Shown: positions 43,811 through 52,692 of the stretch, in pieces
How positions within the stretch are numbered: position 1 is the stretch's first letter
Layout of the letters: the number at the start of each line of letters is the position of its first letter
NCBI GenBank assembly: GCA_944324235.1
Contig: CALUVN010000004.1
Span: forward strand, 1 to 59,855
Source of the DNA: Candidatus Gastranaerophilales bacterium
Lineage (GTDB): Bacteria > Cyanobacteriota > Vampirovibrionia > Gastranaerophilales > Gastranaerophilaceae
DNA length: 59,855 nt
Direction: 5' to 3'
Notes under the pieces: generated by a model
Database searches by the model: none
The model's input: the letters and a program-made list of their open reading frames with translations, nothing else
Told to the model about the DNA's origin: nothing
Position numbers and translations under genes: made by a program

Positions 43811-46144
43811 CTACCATTTCATAGCAAGAGTTTCCATCGCCAGTTTTTCAGCATCATCCGACTTTTTCAACGCAGCGTCAACAGCACTGGTGTCTTGCTG
43901 TGCATTAGCAAGTTTGACAGGAGCAGAGGACGGAACATAAGTTCTTACGGGTTCAAGTTCTTCACCTTCTTTAGGTTGATTTGTTTGTGGCGTTTGCTGA
44001 GTTTGTTCAGCCGGTTTTGGTGTTAACTTATTTTCATACATTTTTCCTTGTTGAGCCATATTCAGCAAGTTAGTCGGTCTTGACAAATCCGCTTTAGGCT
44101 GAGGAGTCGGCTGCTGAGCGTACGGATGACCGTTTGTTGCCATATTAATCAAATTTGTCGGGCGGGAAAGGTCTGGTTGAACCATATTATTCAAAGCATT
44201 TTGCTGTTTTAAGTCTGCAATATATTTTTGTAACTCTGCTTGTTGTTCAGGTGTCATAGCATTTGAATCTTGAGCAGCCTCAGTGTCCGGTTCTTTATCA
44301 AGAATTGACTGAGACGGTCTGCCGAACAACAGATGAGTAAACTTAACACCTAAGTTATTAAGGAACGGCATAACCATACCCATTACGACAAGAATTCTGA
44401 CAGGATAGCCTAAACCTTGTTTCATCCAGTATTTTGGATGCCTGAATGCATCTTTAAGCATTTGACCTACTTTTTTGAATCCGAATTTAGGTTCAAGATG
44501 TAAAGCCTTAGTACGATATGCAGCAGGTTGTTCCAGACCAACAGTAACAATACGTGCAGCTTTTTTAAGAAGTTTAACTAACGGATTCCACGTATCGCCT
44601 TTTAATATGCCTTTTAAGGCTTTCTTAGCTGCTTTATATTCGGATTTTGATGTGTATTGAGCATTTGTAGCCTTATCGTTAAAGAAATTAAGAGCAGTTC
44701 TATATGCCTCAGTCATATTTTTACCGGACTGAGCTGCACGTTGAGCTTTGAGTATAACTTCTTTTGCAGCATTATACTCGGCAACGGTCATCTTAGCTTT
44801 TTTAGCATCAAGTTTTTTGAGCAAATTAATAAAGGTTTTGTCACTGATACCGGCATATTGAACACCACCGAATATGTGAGTCAATTTCAAAGCTATAGGA
44901 GAGAATATGAAGAAACCTACCATTTCAGATAAACGCTCAGCAAATGTCTGGAACTTGTCGCCTTTTTCCGCATTAGCAGTTCTGATAAGAACATCAGCCA
45001 GCAAAGTTGCGTTCATTAATGCTACGAACTTACCGCCTGCAACTCTGTTTGTTGCACCTTCAAGGAAATAGTTAGTAAACTTCGGCAAAAATCTTCCTAA
45101 TTTAGTTTTGTTAGAAAGTGAACCGTCCGGCATTCTGCCTGTCGCACTAATCAACTTATTACGGAATTCAGACATATAAACGCGACGCCCCATAATATGA
45201 CCTTTAAATTTTGTCCACCAGTTTTTATCTGATGTCCAAATTTTTGAGTACATATTCGGGTTAGCCTTGTCGCAAGCTTTTACGACATCATCAAGTCTGT
45301 TTATAATATCCTCTTTTACAGACATAAAATGTTTAAGATTATTATACCCTAACGCACGTGCTTTAAGGTTTTTCAATGCTTCAGCACGGCGTGCCGGAGA
45401 CAAATTCATAAATCTGTCTATAACTTGAGGATTTTTATTCTTTGAAAGAAGTTCAAATTCTGCGCGCTGTAAAACTTCCTTAGCATCAGCGCCGCCTTTA
45501 ATAAGAGCTTTTTTTGCATCAATAAATGCCTTATCAGCTCCGTAAGCATCCAAATCTTTAACATTTTTTACGCTATGCTCAATAAAGTTTTCTGCCACCT
45601 GAGGGTAATCGTACAGGATAAAACCTCTCATACCTTTAGCTTGAGATTTTACAAAATCAAGTTCCGGACTTGTAGGGGTTTTCATTGCTCTTAAAACAGC
45701 ACTGTTCTCAAATGCTTTTTTAACTGTCCAATTTTTAGCAGAAGTAAGCCATTGACCGATAGCCTGTACAGGCCCTGATTTTGCGACTCTGTTATCCGTA
45801 ACTAAATTTGAAACTTTATCGCCGAAATTACCTATTTTACCAAGTATAGTTTTATTGTAATCAGCACCTCTTGCTGCTTTTGCATACAAATCCATGCTCT
45901 GAGCAGTCACATACCAGGCAGGAAGACCGACAGCCCAGAGTTTCAACGGGTCAATTTCTTCAAACTGAGAAACTCTGTTTGCAACATAAGTATCCTGTGC
46001 TTTTTGTTTTAAAGCTTCTGGATCAACATTTGCCTGCATAGCAGGAGTTGCTGTTGCACCCTGTGATTGCACCTGAGAGTGCTGGGGTTGTACATAACCG
46101 TTTCCAAATGATTGTTTATATCTGTAATCAGTTTGATTGAACAT
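43811..46144 (-). CDS. Large lineage-specific protein with repeated C-terminal motif
   Basis: The protein has 777 residues from ATG 46144; a longer reading frame upstream overlaps another gene's promoter and is rejected. No family is recognised. The N-terminus (MFNQTDYRYKQSFGNGYVQ) is Gln/Asn-rich. Hydrophobic segments occur near 470-490, and at about 630-650 (RILVVMGMVMPFLNNLG). The middle is basic and helical (KNWWTKFKGHIMGRR). The C-terminal 140 residues are disordered, with the motif DLSRPTNL(I/L)NMA twice, about 30 residues apart. An upstream element TTAATATATAAGG resembles the lineage core promoter. Perhaps a membrane-linked assembly protein. Confidence 0.82.
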   Translation of the reverse strand: MFNQTDYRYKQSFGNGYVQPQHSQVQSQGATATPAMQANVDPEALKQKAQDTYVANRVSQFEEIDPLKLWAVGLPAWYVTAQSMDLYAKAARGADYNKTILGKIGNFGDKVSNLVTDNRVAKSGPVQAIGQWLTSAKNWTVKKAFENSAVLRAMKTPTSPELDFVKSQAKGMRGFILYDYPQVAENFIEHSVKNVKDLDAYGADKAFIDAKKALIKGGADAKEVLQRAEFELLSKNKNPQVIDRFMNLSPARRAEALKNLKARALGYNNLKHFMSVKEDIINRLDDVVKACDKANPNMYSKIWTSDKNWWTKFKGHIMGRRVYMSEFRNKLISATGRMPDGSLSNKTKLGRFLPKFTNYFLEGATNRVAGGKFVALMNATLLADVLIRTANAEKGDKFQTFAERLSEMVGFFIFSPIALKLTHIFGGVQYAGISDKTFINLLKKLDAKKAKMTVAEYNAAKEVILKAQRAAQSGKNMTEAYRTALNFFNDKATNAQYTSKSEYKAAKKALKGILKGDTWNPLVKLLKKAARIVTVGLEQPAAYRTKALHLEPKFGFKKVGQMLKDAFRHPKYWMKQGLGYPVRILVVMGMVMPFLNNLGVKFTHLLFGRPSQSILDKEPDTEAAQDSNAMTPEQQAELQKYIADLKQQNALNNMVQPDLSRPTNLINMATNGHPYAQQPTPQPKADLSRPTNLLNMAQQGKMYENKLTPKPAEQTQQTPQTNQPKEGEELEPVRTYVPSSAPVKLANAQQDTSAVDAALKKSDDAEKLAMETLAMKW

Positions 46145-46225
46145 TATTATCCCTACTATAACCTTATATATTAATAAAAACCTGCCACTCAAAAAAATTG
46201 CCATTTTTTGGCTATTGTAACGAAA

Positions 46226-46297
46226 TGTAACAAGTTTTATCAAAACTGAAATTCGAGTTTGTTTATATACTTTATATATACATAAGAGATAAATAAG
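46226..46297 (+). promoter_or_regulatory. Promoter region of the 54-residue gene, lineage motif
   Basis: TGTAACAAG, then 42 bases downstream TACTTTATATATAC and ATAAGAG. A near copy occurs at 27014-27085. The intergenic region is shared with the divergent 43811-46144 gene. Confidence 0.65.
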
Positions 46298-46313
46298 AAG
46301 AGAGGCGACAGAG

Positions 46314-46478
46314 ATGGCAGTAAAAAATTTAAACAAGATTGACGATAAATTAAAAACAATGTACGACAATCAAGTTACACTTGCTACAAACCAAGCATTT
46401 GTTGATCGCTCAGACTTATTATTTGAACAGATGAACTTCATTGCAATGGCAAATAAGCAGGCGTTACATCTGAAATAA
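46314..46478 (+). CDS. 54-residue helical protein
   Basis: This small ORF begins MAVKNLNKIDDKLKTMYDNQ and ends NFIAMANKQALHLK. AGAGAGG sits nine bases before the ATG, and the gene has one of the clearest lineage promoters in the window plus a strong downstream terminator at 46565. It is likely helical and soluble. The long 3' untranslated part (about 85 bases) holds a repeated TTCCTA element shared with the candidate RNA at 26906-27025. The gene is short, so coding status rests on the ribosome site, promoter and terminator. Confidence 0.65.
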   Translation: MAVKNLNKIDDKLKTMYDNQVTLATNQAFVDRSDLLFEQMNFIAMANKQALHLK

Positions 46479-46564
46479 GATTTACTTACATACCTTCCTA
46501 TTCCTATATTCCTAAAAAAGTTTAACTATTTAACTCCAATTAATTTTTCCCCTACAAATTTTGT

Positions 46565-46595
46565 ACCTGATTTCTCCCGAGATCAGGTTTTTTTT
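46565..46595 (+). terminator. Terminator of the 54-residue gene
   Basis: ACCTGAT, ten-base loop, ATCAGGT followed by eight T. Confidence 0.9.
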
Positions 46596-46713
46596 ATCGC
46601 AAAAGTTTCGGTTGGCAAACATGATGTATACAAAGTTCACTTTACTGGGATTTAATATCATTTTTAGTAGTTTAAGAATTCTATGAGAAGTATATACTGC
46701 ATAGATTTTATGC

Positions 46714-46719
46714 TAAAAT
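46714..46719 (+). promoter_or_regulatory. Extended -10 box of nadD, leaderless arrangement
   Basis: TGC-TAAAAT then six bases to ATG 46726. The -35 is poor, but the TGn extension fits an extended -10 promoter. Confidence 0.65.
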
Positions 46720-46725
46720 TTACGT

Positions 46726-47316
46726 ATGAAATTATGCGTTTTTCAAGGGACATTTAATCCAATACACCGCGCTCATCTGCAGGTTGCAGATTATGTCAGC
46801 AAAAATTACGATTTTGACAAAATTCTGTTTATTCCGGCATTCAAGCCTCCGCACAAAGACTATGACCCTAAAATGTCTTTTCACAGATTTAATATGGTTA
46901 AGCTCGCAGCACAAGGGAAATTGAATTTTGACGTTTCCGATATTGAGTTCAGGTCGGATAATAAATCCTACACATACAACACTATCCGAGAACTTTACAA
47001 AATCTACGATATTGAGGGCAAAATAAATTTTATTATTGGCACGGATGCATTTGAAAAAATAGAAAGCTGGTACGAAACTGACAAGCTCAAAAAGCTCGTG
47101 CATTTTATTGTATTCAGACGTACAAACGATTTTACAAAAGGAAATTACGATTATCTCAAACAAAAAGGATATGATTTTTCTTTCGCAGAGCTGGATTTTT
47201 GTGATATTTCCTCCACTCAATTGAGGTCAAGAATCGCAAATGGTGAGAAAATTAATGATATTGTAACAAGTGAAGTCGAGGATTACATAAAAGAAAATGG
47301 TTTATACAAAAATTGA
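46726..47316 (+). CDS. nadD: Nicotinate-nucleotide adenylyltransferase
   Basis: NadD makes nicotinate adenine dinucleotide from NaMN and ATP in NAD synthesis. The 196-residue protein has FQGTFNPIHRAHLQVADYV (nucleotidyltransferase HxGH-like motif, here HRAH), ILFIPAFKPPHK, INFIIGTDAFEKIESWYE and the ISSTQLRSRIANGE signature. No ribosome site; -10 box six bases upstream. Its end overlaps yqeK by 20 bases, a conserved pair. Confidence 0.95.
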   Translation: MKLCVFQGTFNPIHRAHLQVADYVSKNYDFDKILFIPAFKPPHKDYDPKMSFHRFNMVKLAAQGKLNFDVSDIEFRSDNKSYTYNTIRELYKIYDIEGKINFIIGTDAFEKIESWYETDKLKKLVHFIVFRRTNDFTKGNYDYLKQKGYDFSFAELDFCDISSTQLRSRIANGEKINDIVTSEVEDYIKENGLYKN

Positions 47317-47890
47317 CGAAATTCAAATTAAAGATTGGCTTAAAAATAACCTGAACGATGAAAGATACAGCCACTCTCTCGGGACTGCCGGCTGCGCTAA
47401 AGAACTTGCAGGCATGTACGGAATAAATCAAGAAAAAGCCTATATTGCAGGACTTTTGCATGACTGCGCAAAATGTTTCAGCAACGAAAAACTTCTGGAC
47501 ATTATCAAAAATAATCTTGAAGTGGATGAATGCGAAATGCTTAATTACAAAACACTACACGCACCTGTAAGCGCTTATTATGCTGAAAAAGAATTCGGTG
47601 TAACCGATAAAGAAATTCTCTCAGCTATAAGATGGCATACCCTCGGACAAATTGAAATGTCTGATTTTGAAAAAATTATATTTCTTGCCGATAAAATTGA
47701 GCCGAATACAAGGGATAAATCATACCGCGAAGAAATCCTTAATATTTTAAAAGAAAAAAACGGACTGAACAAAGCACTACTAAAATGTTACAAAGAAACA
47801 CTCAAAAGCCTTGTTAACCGCGATTTAAAAATATGTCTGCTCACTGTTGAAATCTATAATAAACTTCAGGATTTGTGCAAGACTATTTAA
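47297..47890 (+). CDS. yqeK: HD-domain hydrolase YqeK
   Basis: YqeK-type HD proteins hydrolyse diadenosine tetraphosphate symmetrically. The 197-residue protein has HSLGTAGCAKELAGMYG, the metal HD motif in AGLLHDCAKCFSNEKL, and further metal ligands in LHAPVSAYYAEKEFG and IRWHTLGQIEMSDFEKIIFLADKIEPNTRD. The gene begins inside the end of nadD, as in many bacteria where the two genes are partners. A TGTTACA site and a new promoter follow. Confidence 0.93.
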   Translation: MVYTKIDEIQIKDWLKNNLNDERYSHSLGTAGCAKELAGMYGINQEKAYIAGLLHDCAKCFSNEKLLDIIKNNLEVDECEMLNYKTLHAPVSAYYAEKEFGVTDKEILSAIRWHTLGQIEMSDFEKIIFLADKIEPNTRDKSYREEILNILKEKNGLNKALLKCYKETLKSLVNRDLKICLLTVEIYNKLQDLCKTI

Positions 47891-47967
47891 AAATGTTACA
47901 AATTGACTTTTTACAGACATATAAGGCATGTTCATGCTAAAATTAAGTTTAAGATGAGGAGTGTTTA

Positions 47968-50589
47968 ATGAAAATACTGGAAGTAAAAAATAATCTTGTT
48001 AAAATCAGTTATAATAATGATGAACGTCTTGTCCTTTCAGGGTTTGTCATTATTGAGGATGAGAAAACACCTTATGTGGCTCAAATTGTAAACCTTAAAG
48101 CTGATGATACCGGCAATTATGCTATTGTAAGATTAATTTTTACATTCAACAGCGACGGAATTGTCTCCAACTATGACGGCTCAATTCCGACTCTTGATGC
48201 TCTAGTTACTCCGCTTCCTTCTGAAGAACTCCTTGATATTCTACCGATGAATAATCCGCTCAAAATCGGATTACTGGCCCAACAAGGATTTTTGCTGAAT
48301 CTAGACCAAACAATACTAAAAAAAGACTTGATTATTTGCTCTGATAAAAATGAAAATACAAGTATTCTTGTTAATAACATCATAAAACAACTCCAAAGAA
48401 CTAACCAGAAAGTCATTGTATGCGATATTGACGATGCTATTGAGCATGAAGATAAATTCGTTTTCGGCGAGGATTTTAAACTTCCGCTGAATTTTGACAC
48501 AATAAACTTCATCTGGGAAAATGCACTCGACGATGTTGATGCAACCAGCAAAGCCGTTATTCAGGATATCTTTCTTGAATTGCAGGATTATGCACAGACT
48601 GCACCTCATAAATTTATCCCGTTTGACCAGTTTATTGAGGTAGTAAATTCTCAATACGAAGAAACTAATATCCCTGAGCTGGTTTTATTGAAAAATAAAC
48701 TTCTAAAATATGAAGAAAACAACGTATTTGCAAACCACCACTCCGAATTTGAATCTCTTGACGAATTCTTACGGAAGAATATCTCAACGGTTATTGACCT
48801 TTCAACAGCCATTAACCCTAAATTGCAAAAGCAAATTATTGAATATGTTTACGGTGTAATGCATGATATGCGTGAAACTATTGTTGCTATTACCGCAGTC
48901 AATAACGCAAACTCTGACAAAAAATTGCTTAAATTATTCTACTCTTCAGGAAACGTATTTACTACAGTAATTTGCAGCCATGAATATAAATTTATTGCTG
49001 AATTAAAACAGATAGCCAGAAATGTTATCTTCTTTACCCCGCAAACTGTTATGCACGATTTTGCAAGCTATAACACGTTTTTAAATAAGCTTAATCAGGA
49101 CGAATTCGTTGTTTACGGCGAATTGACCCAAAATATTCCGCTCATTGTCCAGTCTATGCAGCTGGAAGCTATGGACACTCTTGCAAGAAAACTTGAAGAA
49201 GAAAAACGTATTGAAGAAGAAAAACAAAAAGAATTTGAAAAAGCTCAGGCTGAACTTGAGGCTGCTTCAAAACCGATTATGACTACACCTTCTTCTGAAA
49301 CGGTTCAAGAAGAACAGCAAGCAGAACAGCTTGATGAATACCCAAATGAAGAAAATGAAGCTGTAGAAGAAGAAGTTGAAGAACTTGAGAATAATGCTGA
49401 TGACGAACTTCAAACTCAAGACGCTCTTGAATCTGAAGATACAACCGAATCTGATGAAAATATCTTTTCGGACACAGAAAATTTTTCTGACGAAATTGAA
49501 AACAATATTCAGGATGAAATACAAGAACCTGTTGATGAAATTGTAATTCAGGAAGACGGCAGCGAGATTGAAGAAGAAATTCTTCCTCCGGATGAAGACA
49601 ATTCTCAAGAGTACATAACCGAAGACATCGCGGCAACACCGGAAGAAACCGAAGAAGAAATTACGATAGAAGAGCCGCTTCCGGAAGATCCTTATCAAAA
49701 TATTTTTGATAAGCAAACTCCATTTGAAAATTCCGCACAACAAAACGAACCGATTACAGACAACGCAGCTAGAGACGTAGATGAATATATCATATATAAC
49801 GACAAAAAAGACGAAATCCCTTCTATTGATGAAGTGATTGCTAACGAAGAATCAGAACATCAAAATTTTGTTGAAAATTCAGACCTTAATGATGCTGATT
49901 CTGAAATTCCGAATATTCTGCAACACACTGAAAATGAAGAAGACGAGGAAAGCAATGCAGTTATAATTGAAGAATTACATCACAACGATGAATCTGAAGA
50001 GTTTTCCGAAGAAAATACAACTGACATTCACGAACAGCAGACTGACGACTCACCAGAAGAAACTCAGCCGGAACAGCCTTACTATATTGAAGAACCTAAT
50101 GAACCTGCACATTCTGACAATAAATACGTAGGGATAAACGATTTTGATAATGCTCAACCACAAACAGAGGATACTCTTACTGAAGATGACCTTAATTTTA
50201 TAGATGAACTTAATTTTGATAACATTGAAGAAGCTCAACCGTCTCATAAAGATGAAAGTGACGGACAGATAATTTCTTTTGAAGAATTTGAACAAGAGAC
50301 TCAAAATTCAGACAATAAACAAGATGAGCATGATGAACAAAATTTAACTTACGATGAACCGCAAATAGTACCTGTTTATTCTGCTGATGACAGCAATGAC
50401 AATATCGATATTGTTGAAGGTAATACAGAAACATTTGAGCAAGGCGATAAAGTTTCTCACCCTAAATACGGAATCGGTATCGTTGAAAAAATGATTAAAT
50501 ACGGCAATAAAACACTGTGTTCAATCAACTTTGAAAACGTTGGAAGAAGACTTCTTGACCCTGCAATTTCTGAGATATCCAAGGCTTAA
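47968..50589 (+). CDS. HerA-like pseudo-ATPase fused to a PcrA/UvrD-type C-terminal domain
   Basis: This 873-residue protein has three parts. Residues 1-100 resemble a HAS-barrel (LSGFVIIEDEKTPYVAQIVNL). About 115-400 follow HerA-like secondary structure: LIICSDKNENTSILVNNII replaces the Walker A and lacks GKS/T, VIVCDIDDA sits at the Walker-B-like HerA strand, and STVIDLSTAINPKLQKQII resembles the HerA sensor helix. A linker of about 400 acidic residues follows. The end (FEQGDKVSHPKYGIGIVEKM ... INFENVGRRLLDP) matches the Tudor-like C-terminal domain of PcrA/UvrD that binds RNA polymerase. AGGAG precedes the ATG. Homology by eye; the function is inferred. Confidence 0.7.
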   Translation: MKILEVKNNLVKISYNNDERLVLSGFVIIEDEKTPYVAQIVNLKADDTGNYAIVRLIFTFNSDGIVSNYDGSIPTLDALVTPLPSEELLDILPMNNPLKIGLLAQQGFLLNLDQTILKKDLIICSDKNENTSILVNNIIKQLQRTNQKVIVCDIDDAIEHEDKFVFGEDFKLPLNFDTINFIWENALDDVDATSKAVIQDIFLELQDYAQTAPHKFIPFDQFIEVVNSQYEETNIPELVLLKNKLLKYEENNVFANHHSEFESLDEFLRKNISTVIDLSTAINPKLQKQIIEYVYGVMHDMRETIVAITAVNNANSDKKLLKLFYSSGNVFTTVICSHEYKFIAELKQIARNVIFFTPQTVMHDFASYNTFLNKLNQDEFVVYGELTQNIPLIVQSMQLEAMDTLARKLEEEKRIEEEKQKEFEKAQAELEAASKPIMTTPSSETVQEEQQAEQLDEYPNEENEAVEEEVEELENNADDELQTQDALESEDTTESDENIFSDTENFSDEIENNIQDEIQEPVDEIVIQEDGSEIEEEILPPDEDNSQEYITEDIAATPEETEEEITIEEPLPEDPYQNIFDKQTPFENSAQQNEPITDNAARDVDEYIIYNDKKDEIPSIDEVIANEESEHQNFVENSDLNDADSEIPNILQHTENEEDEESNAVIIEELHHNDESEEFSEENTTDIHEQQTDDSPEETQPEQPYYIEEPNEPAHSDNKYVGINDFDNAQPQTEDTLTEDDLNFIDELNFDNIEEAQPSHKDESDGQIISFEEFEQETQNSDNKQDEHDEQNLTYDEPQIVPVYSADDSNDNIDIVEGNTETFEQGDKVSHPKYGIGIVEKMIKYGNKTLCSINFENVGRRLLDPAISEISKA

Positions 50590-50936
50590 CGCAGGTTTGA
50601 AGCACCTTTTAAATAGACAAATTCAGGTTCAAAATCTTCACTGCAATTCAGCACAATAAGCACTCTTAAGCATTTTTCAAGAGCCCCCGGAACATTAAGC
50701 TCATGGAAACACATCATCGCAACTTTATCCCACCCGTCAAGCTCCAAACGCGCGAATTTTGCAGGAAATGCCGCGTCTAAGTCCTCTGTCAGTGTAAATA
50801 TAACGTGCGAAATATCCTTAGCTTTAATATTATTGCGTAATATCATCGCATTTAAAAGTTCAATAGCAGCGCTTCTAATCTCTTTATCGCTGTTGCAGTC
50901 AACAGTAATTGCGCCTCTTATACCTTTTGTGACCAT
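50586..50936 (-). CDS. aroH: AroH-type chorismate mutase
   Basis: This chorismate mutase converts chorismate to prephenate for Phe/Tyr synthesis. The 116-residue protein has the short trimeric AroH family pattern: GIRGAITVDCNSDKEI near the N-terminus (Arg), AAIELLNAMILRNNI, SHVIFTLTEDLDAAFPAKFAR and the C-terminal KCLRVLIVLN region. It overlaps the end of the large gene at 47968 by four bases and lies 13 bases before fmt in the same direction (upstream part of the def-fmt-aroH run). Moderate sequence divergence. Confidence 0.88.
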   Translation of the reverse strand: MVTKGIRGAITVDCNSDKEIRSAAIELLNAMILRNNIKAKDISHVIFTLTEDLDAAFPAKFARLELDGWDKVAMMCFHELNVPGALEKCLRVLIVLNCSEDFEPEFVYLKGASNLR

Positions 50937-50949
50937 GAATTTAACTCCA

Positions 50950-51876
50950 TTACTTTTTTAATCCGTTGTACCAGTCGCGGGCAAACATTTCGCCTTTGCT
51001 CTCTGGTTTTACTTTTATAAGAAGAATATTGCAGTCTGCACAGGCAACTTCTATACCATCTTTTGACACGGAACAAAACTCTCCGCATTCTCCTGTTTTC
51101 TTAGGCGACTTGATTACTCTGGTTTCCATTACCTTTATAATCTTGCCGTCATGCATAAAATATGCGCCCGGAAATTTATAAATACCTCTGACAAGATTAT
51201 GAATATCTTCGGCCGGCTTATTCCAGTCAATAAGGCACTCTTCTTTTGTTAACTTGTTTGCCATACAAACACAGTCCTCTGACTGGGGAACAGGGCTAAT
51301 CGTACCATCAACAAGACCGCATAACGTATCCTCCAATAACTGAGGAGATTCATTGCTTATTTTTTCAAACAAATCAACGCAAGTCATATTTTCAGGTATA
51401 TCAATAATTTTCTTCAAACAAACATCGCCGCAATCAAGACCTAATTCCGTAATCATAGTACAAATCCCAGTCTGCTTATCACCATTTATAATAGCACGCT
51501 GTATAGGATTTGCACCGCGATATTTAGGAAGTAATGATGCATGCAGATTTATAGTATGATACTTTGGAATATCCAGAACTTCCTGAGAAAGAATCTGTCC
51601 GAAAGCAAAAGTTACGAAAAAATCCGGAGTCAGCTTTTTCAATTCATCCTGAATTTCTGGTTCTTTTCTGATAGACTTAGGCTGAAATACCGGTAATCCT
51701 TTTGATAGAGCGAATTCCTTTATAGGAGACATTGAAAGTTTTTTGCCGCGCCCTGCAGGTTTATCAGGCTGAGTTACGACAGCAAGCACATCAATTTTGT
51801 CAGAATTATAAAGATATTCCAGCGATTTCAGTGCAATAAGCGGAGTACCGAAAAAAACAACTTTAATCTTTTTCAT
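50950..51876 (-). CDS. fmt: Methionyl-tRNA formyltransferase
   Basis: Fmt formylates the initiator Met-tRNA. From ATG 51876 it has 308 residues, with KVVFFGTPLIALKSLEYL, VTQPDKPAGRGKKLSMSPIKE, HTINLHASLLPKYRGANPIQRAIINGD (active-site Asn/His/Asp residues) and TGICTMITELGLDCGDV. The in-frame extension to 51942 lies inside def and is rejected. It overlaps def by 14 bases, so the def-fmt pair is translationally coupled, as commonly seen. Confidence 0.96.
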   Translation of the reverse strand: MKKIKVVFFGTPLIALKSLEYLYNSDKIDVLAVVTQPDKPAGRGKKLSMSPIKEFALSKGLPVFQPKSIRKEPEIQDELKKLTPDFFVTFAFGQILSQEVLDIPKYHTINLHASLLPKYRGANPIQRAIINGDKQTGICTMITELGLDCGDVCLKKIIDIPENMTCVDLFEKISNESPQLLEDTLCGLVDGTISPVPQSEDCVCMANKLTKEECLIDWNKPAEDIHNLVRGIYKFPGAYFMHDGKIIKVMETRVIKSPKKTGECGEFCSVSKDGIEVACADCNILLIKVKPESKGEMFARDWYNGLKK

Positions 51877-52432
51877 CTTGCAATAACTTCTCCAATTCAG
51901 GTTCTTCAAGCAGCATATCCGCATCAATAGGCGGCAAATCAAACTTTTTCAACACTTCATCTGCTTCAAACCTGTTTACGCAGTGGTCAATAAACAAAAT
52001 TCCGTCCAAATGGTCATTTTCATGCTGAATTGCATTAGCCATTAATTCTCCGTCCTTAGCTTCAAGCACAAAAGATTTGCCTTTTATATCCATAGCCTTG
52101 ACCATAACATTCTTATATCGTTTTACGTCAGTGTATGCTTCCGGAAAACTCAAACATCCTTCCTGTTTAATCATTGCGCCGGATTTTTTAATTATTTTAG
52201 GATTAATAAATACAACAGGATTAAAAGGCTCATCATTTTTAGAGACGTCAATTACAAATACCCGCAAATTTACACCAATTTGCGGAGCAGCAAGCCCTAC
52301 ACCATTATTAGCATACATGGTATCCAGCAAATCCTGAACTAAATCCTGAATTTTTTTTGATACTTTATGAACTTCTTTAGATGGTTCTCTTAATGATTTT
52401 TCACCGTACTTTAAAACTTTTCTTACTGCCAT
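51863..52432 (-). CDS. def: Peptide deformylase
   Basis: Def removes the formyl group from new proteins. The 189-residue protein has all three motifs: GVGLAAPQIGV, EGCLSFPE (metal-binding Cys) and QHENDHLDG (HExDH-like, with two His metal ligands and Glu). A GAGAGG ribosome site and TATAAT box precede the ATG. First gene of the def-fmt-aroH cluster. Normal length for type I deformylases. Confidence 0.96.
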   Translation of the reverse strand: MAVRKVLKYGEKSLREPSKEVHKVSKKIQDLVQDLLDTMYANNGVGLAAPQIGVNLRVFVIDVSKNDEPFNPVVFINPKIIKKSGAMIKQEGCLSFPEAYTDVKRYKNVMVKAMDIKGKSFVLEAKDGELMANAIQHENDHLDGILFIDHCVNRFEADEVLKKFDLPPIDADMLLEEPELEKLLQDEKD

Positions 52433-52530
52433 AATCTACCTCTCATAAGTATCATTATACTATAAATATCAGAACTATTGCAAATCAAAACATACATGTG
52501 CTAATATATATTCAAATTGAAGGAGCGCTT

Positions 52531-52692
52531 ATGCATCTAAATTACAATTATAATTATTTTAACAACATTGACGGTAATAAACAAAACCGTTCTCCTTTAC
52601 CCGCCCAAAAACAATACACACCGGCAAGTGTCATCCCAAAATTCACACCTGATAAAACCATAATTTTTGGGGCTAAACAACCTGTTAAATAA
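52531..52692 (+). CDS. 53-residue protein with T-I-I-F-G motif
   Basis: The small protein MHLNYNYNYFNNIDGNKQNR... ends KFTPDKTIIFGAKQPVK. AAGGAGC lies six bases before the ATG. It is rich in Asn, Tyr, Pro and Lys and without hydrophobic segments, so probably disordered. The TFG/IFG-type end recalls the N-terminal leaders of the 16206 and 58719 proteins, here without a following domain. Its 3' end overlaps convergent queE by eight bases. Could be a leader-only relic or a small secreted protein. Confidence 0.6.
   Translation: MHLNYNYNYFNNIDGNKQNRSPLPAQKQYTPASVIPKFTPDKTIIFGAKQPVK

Noticed and set aside
46145-46369. N-terminal hydrophobic extension of the 777-residue protein
   Set aside because: It would run through the lineage promoter and the 46314 gene on the other strand; the ATG at 46144 is a better start.
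49267-49743. 158-residue minus-strand ORF rich in Phe and Arg
   Set aside because: It is the reverse of the Glu-rich GAA/GAT linker of the 47968 gene, so its length is a composition artefact.
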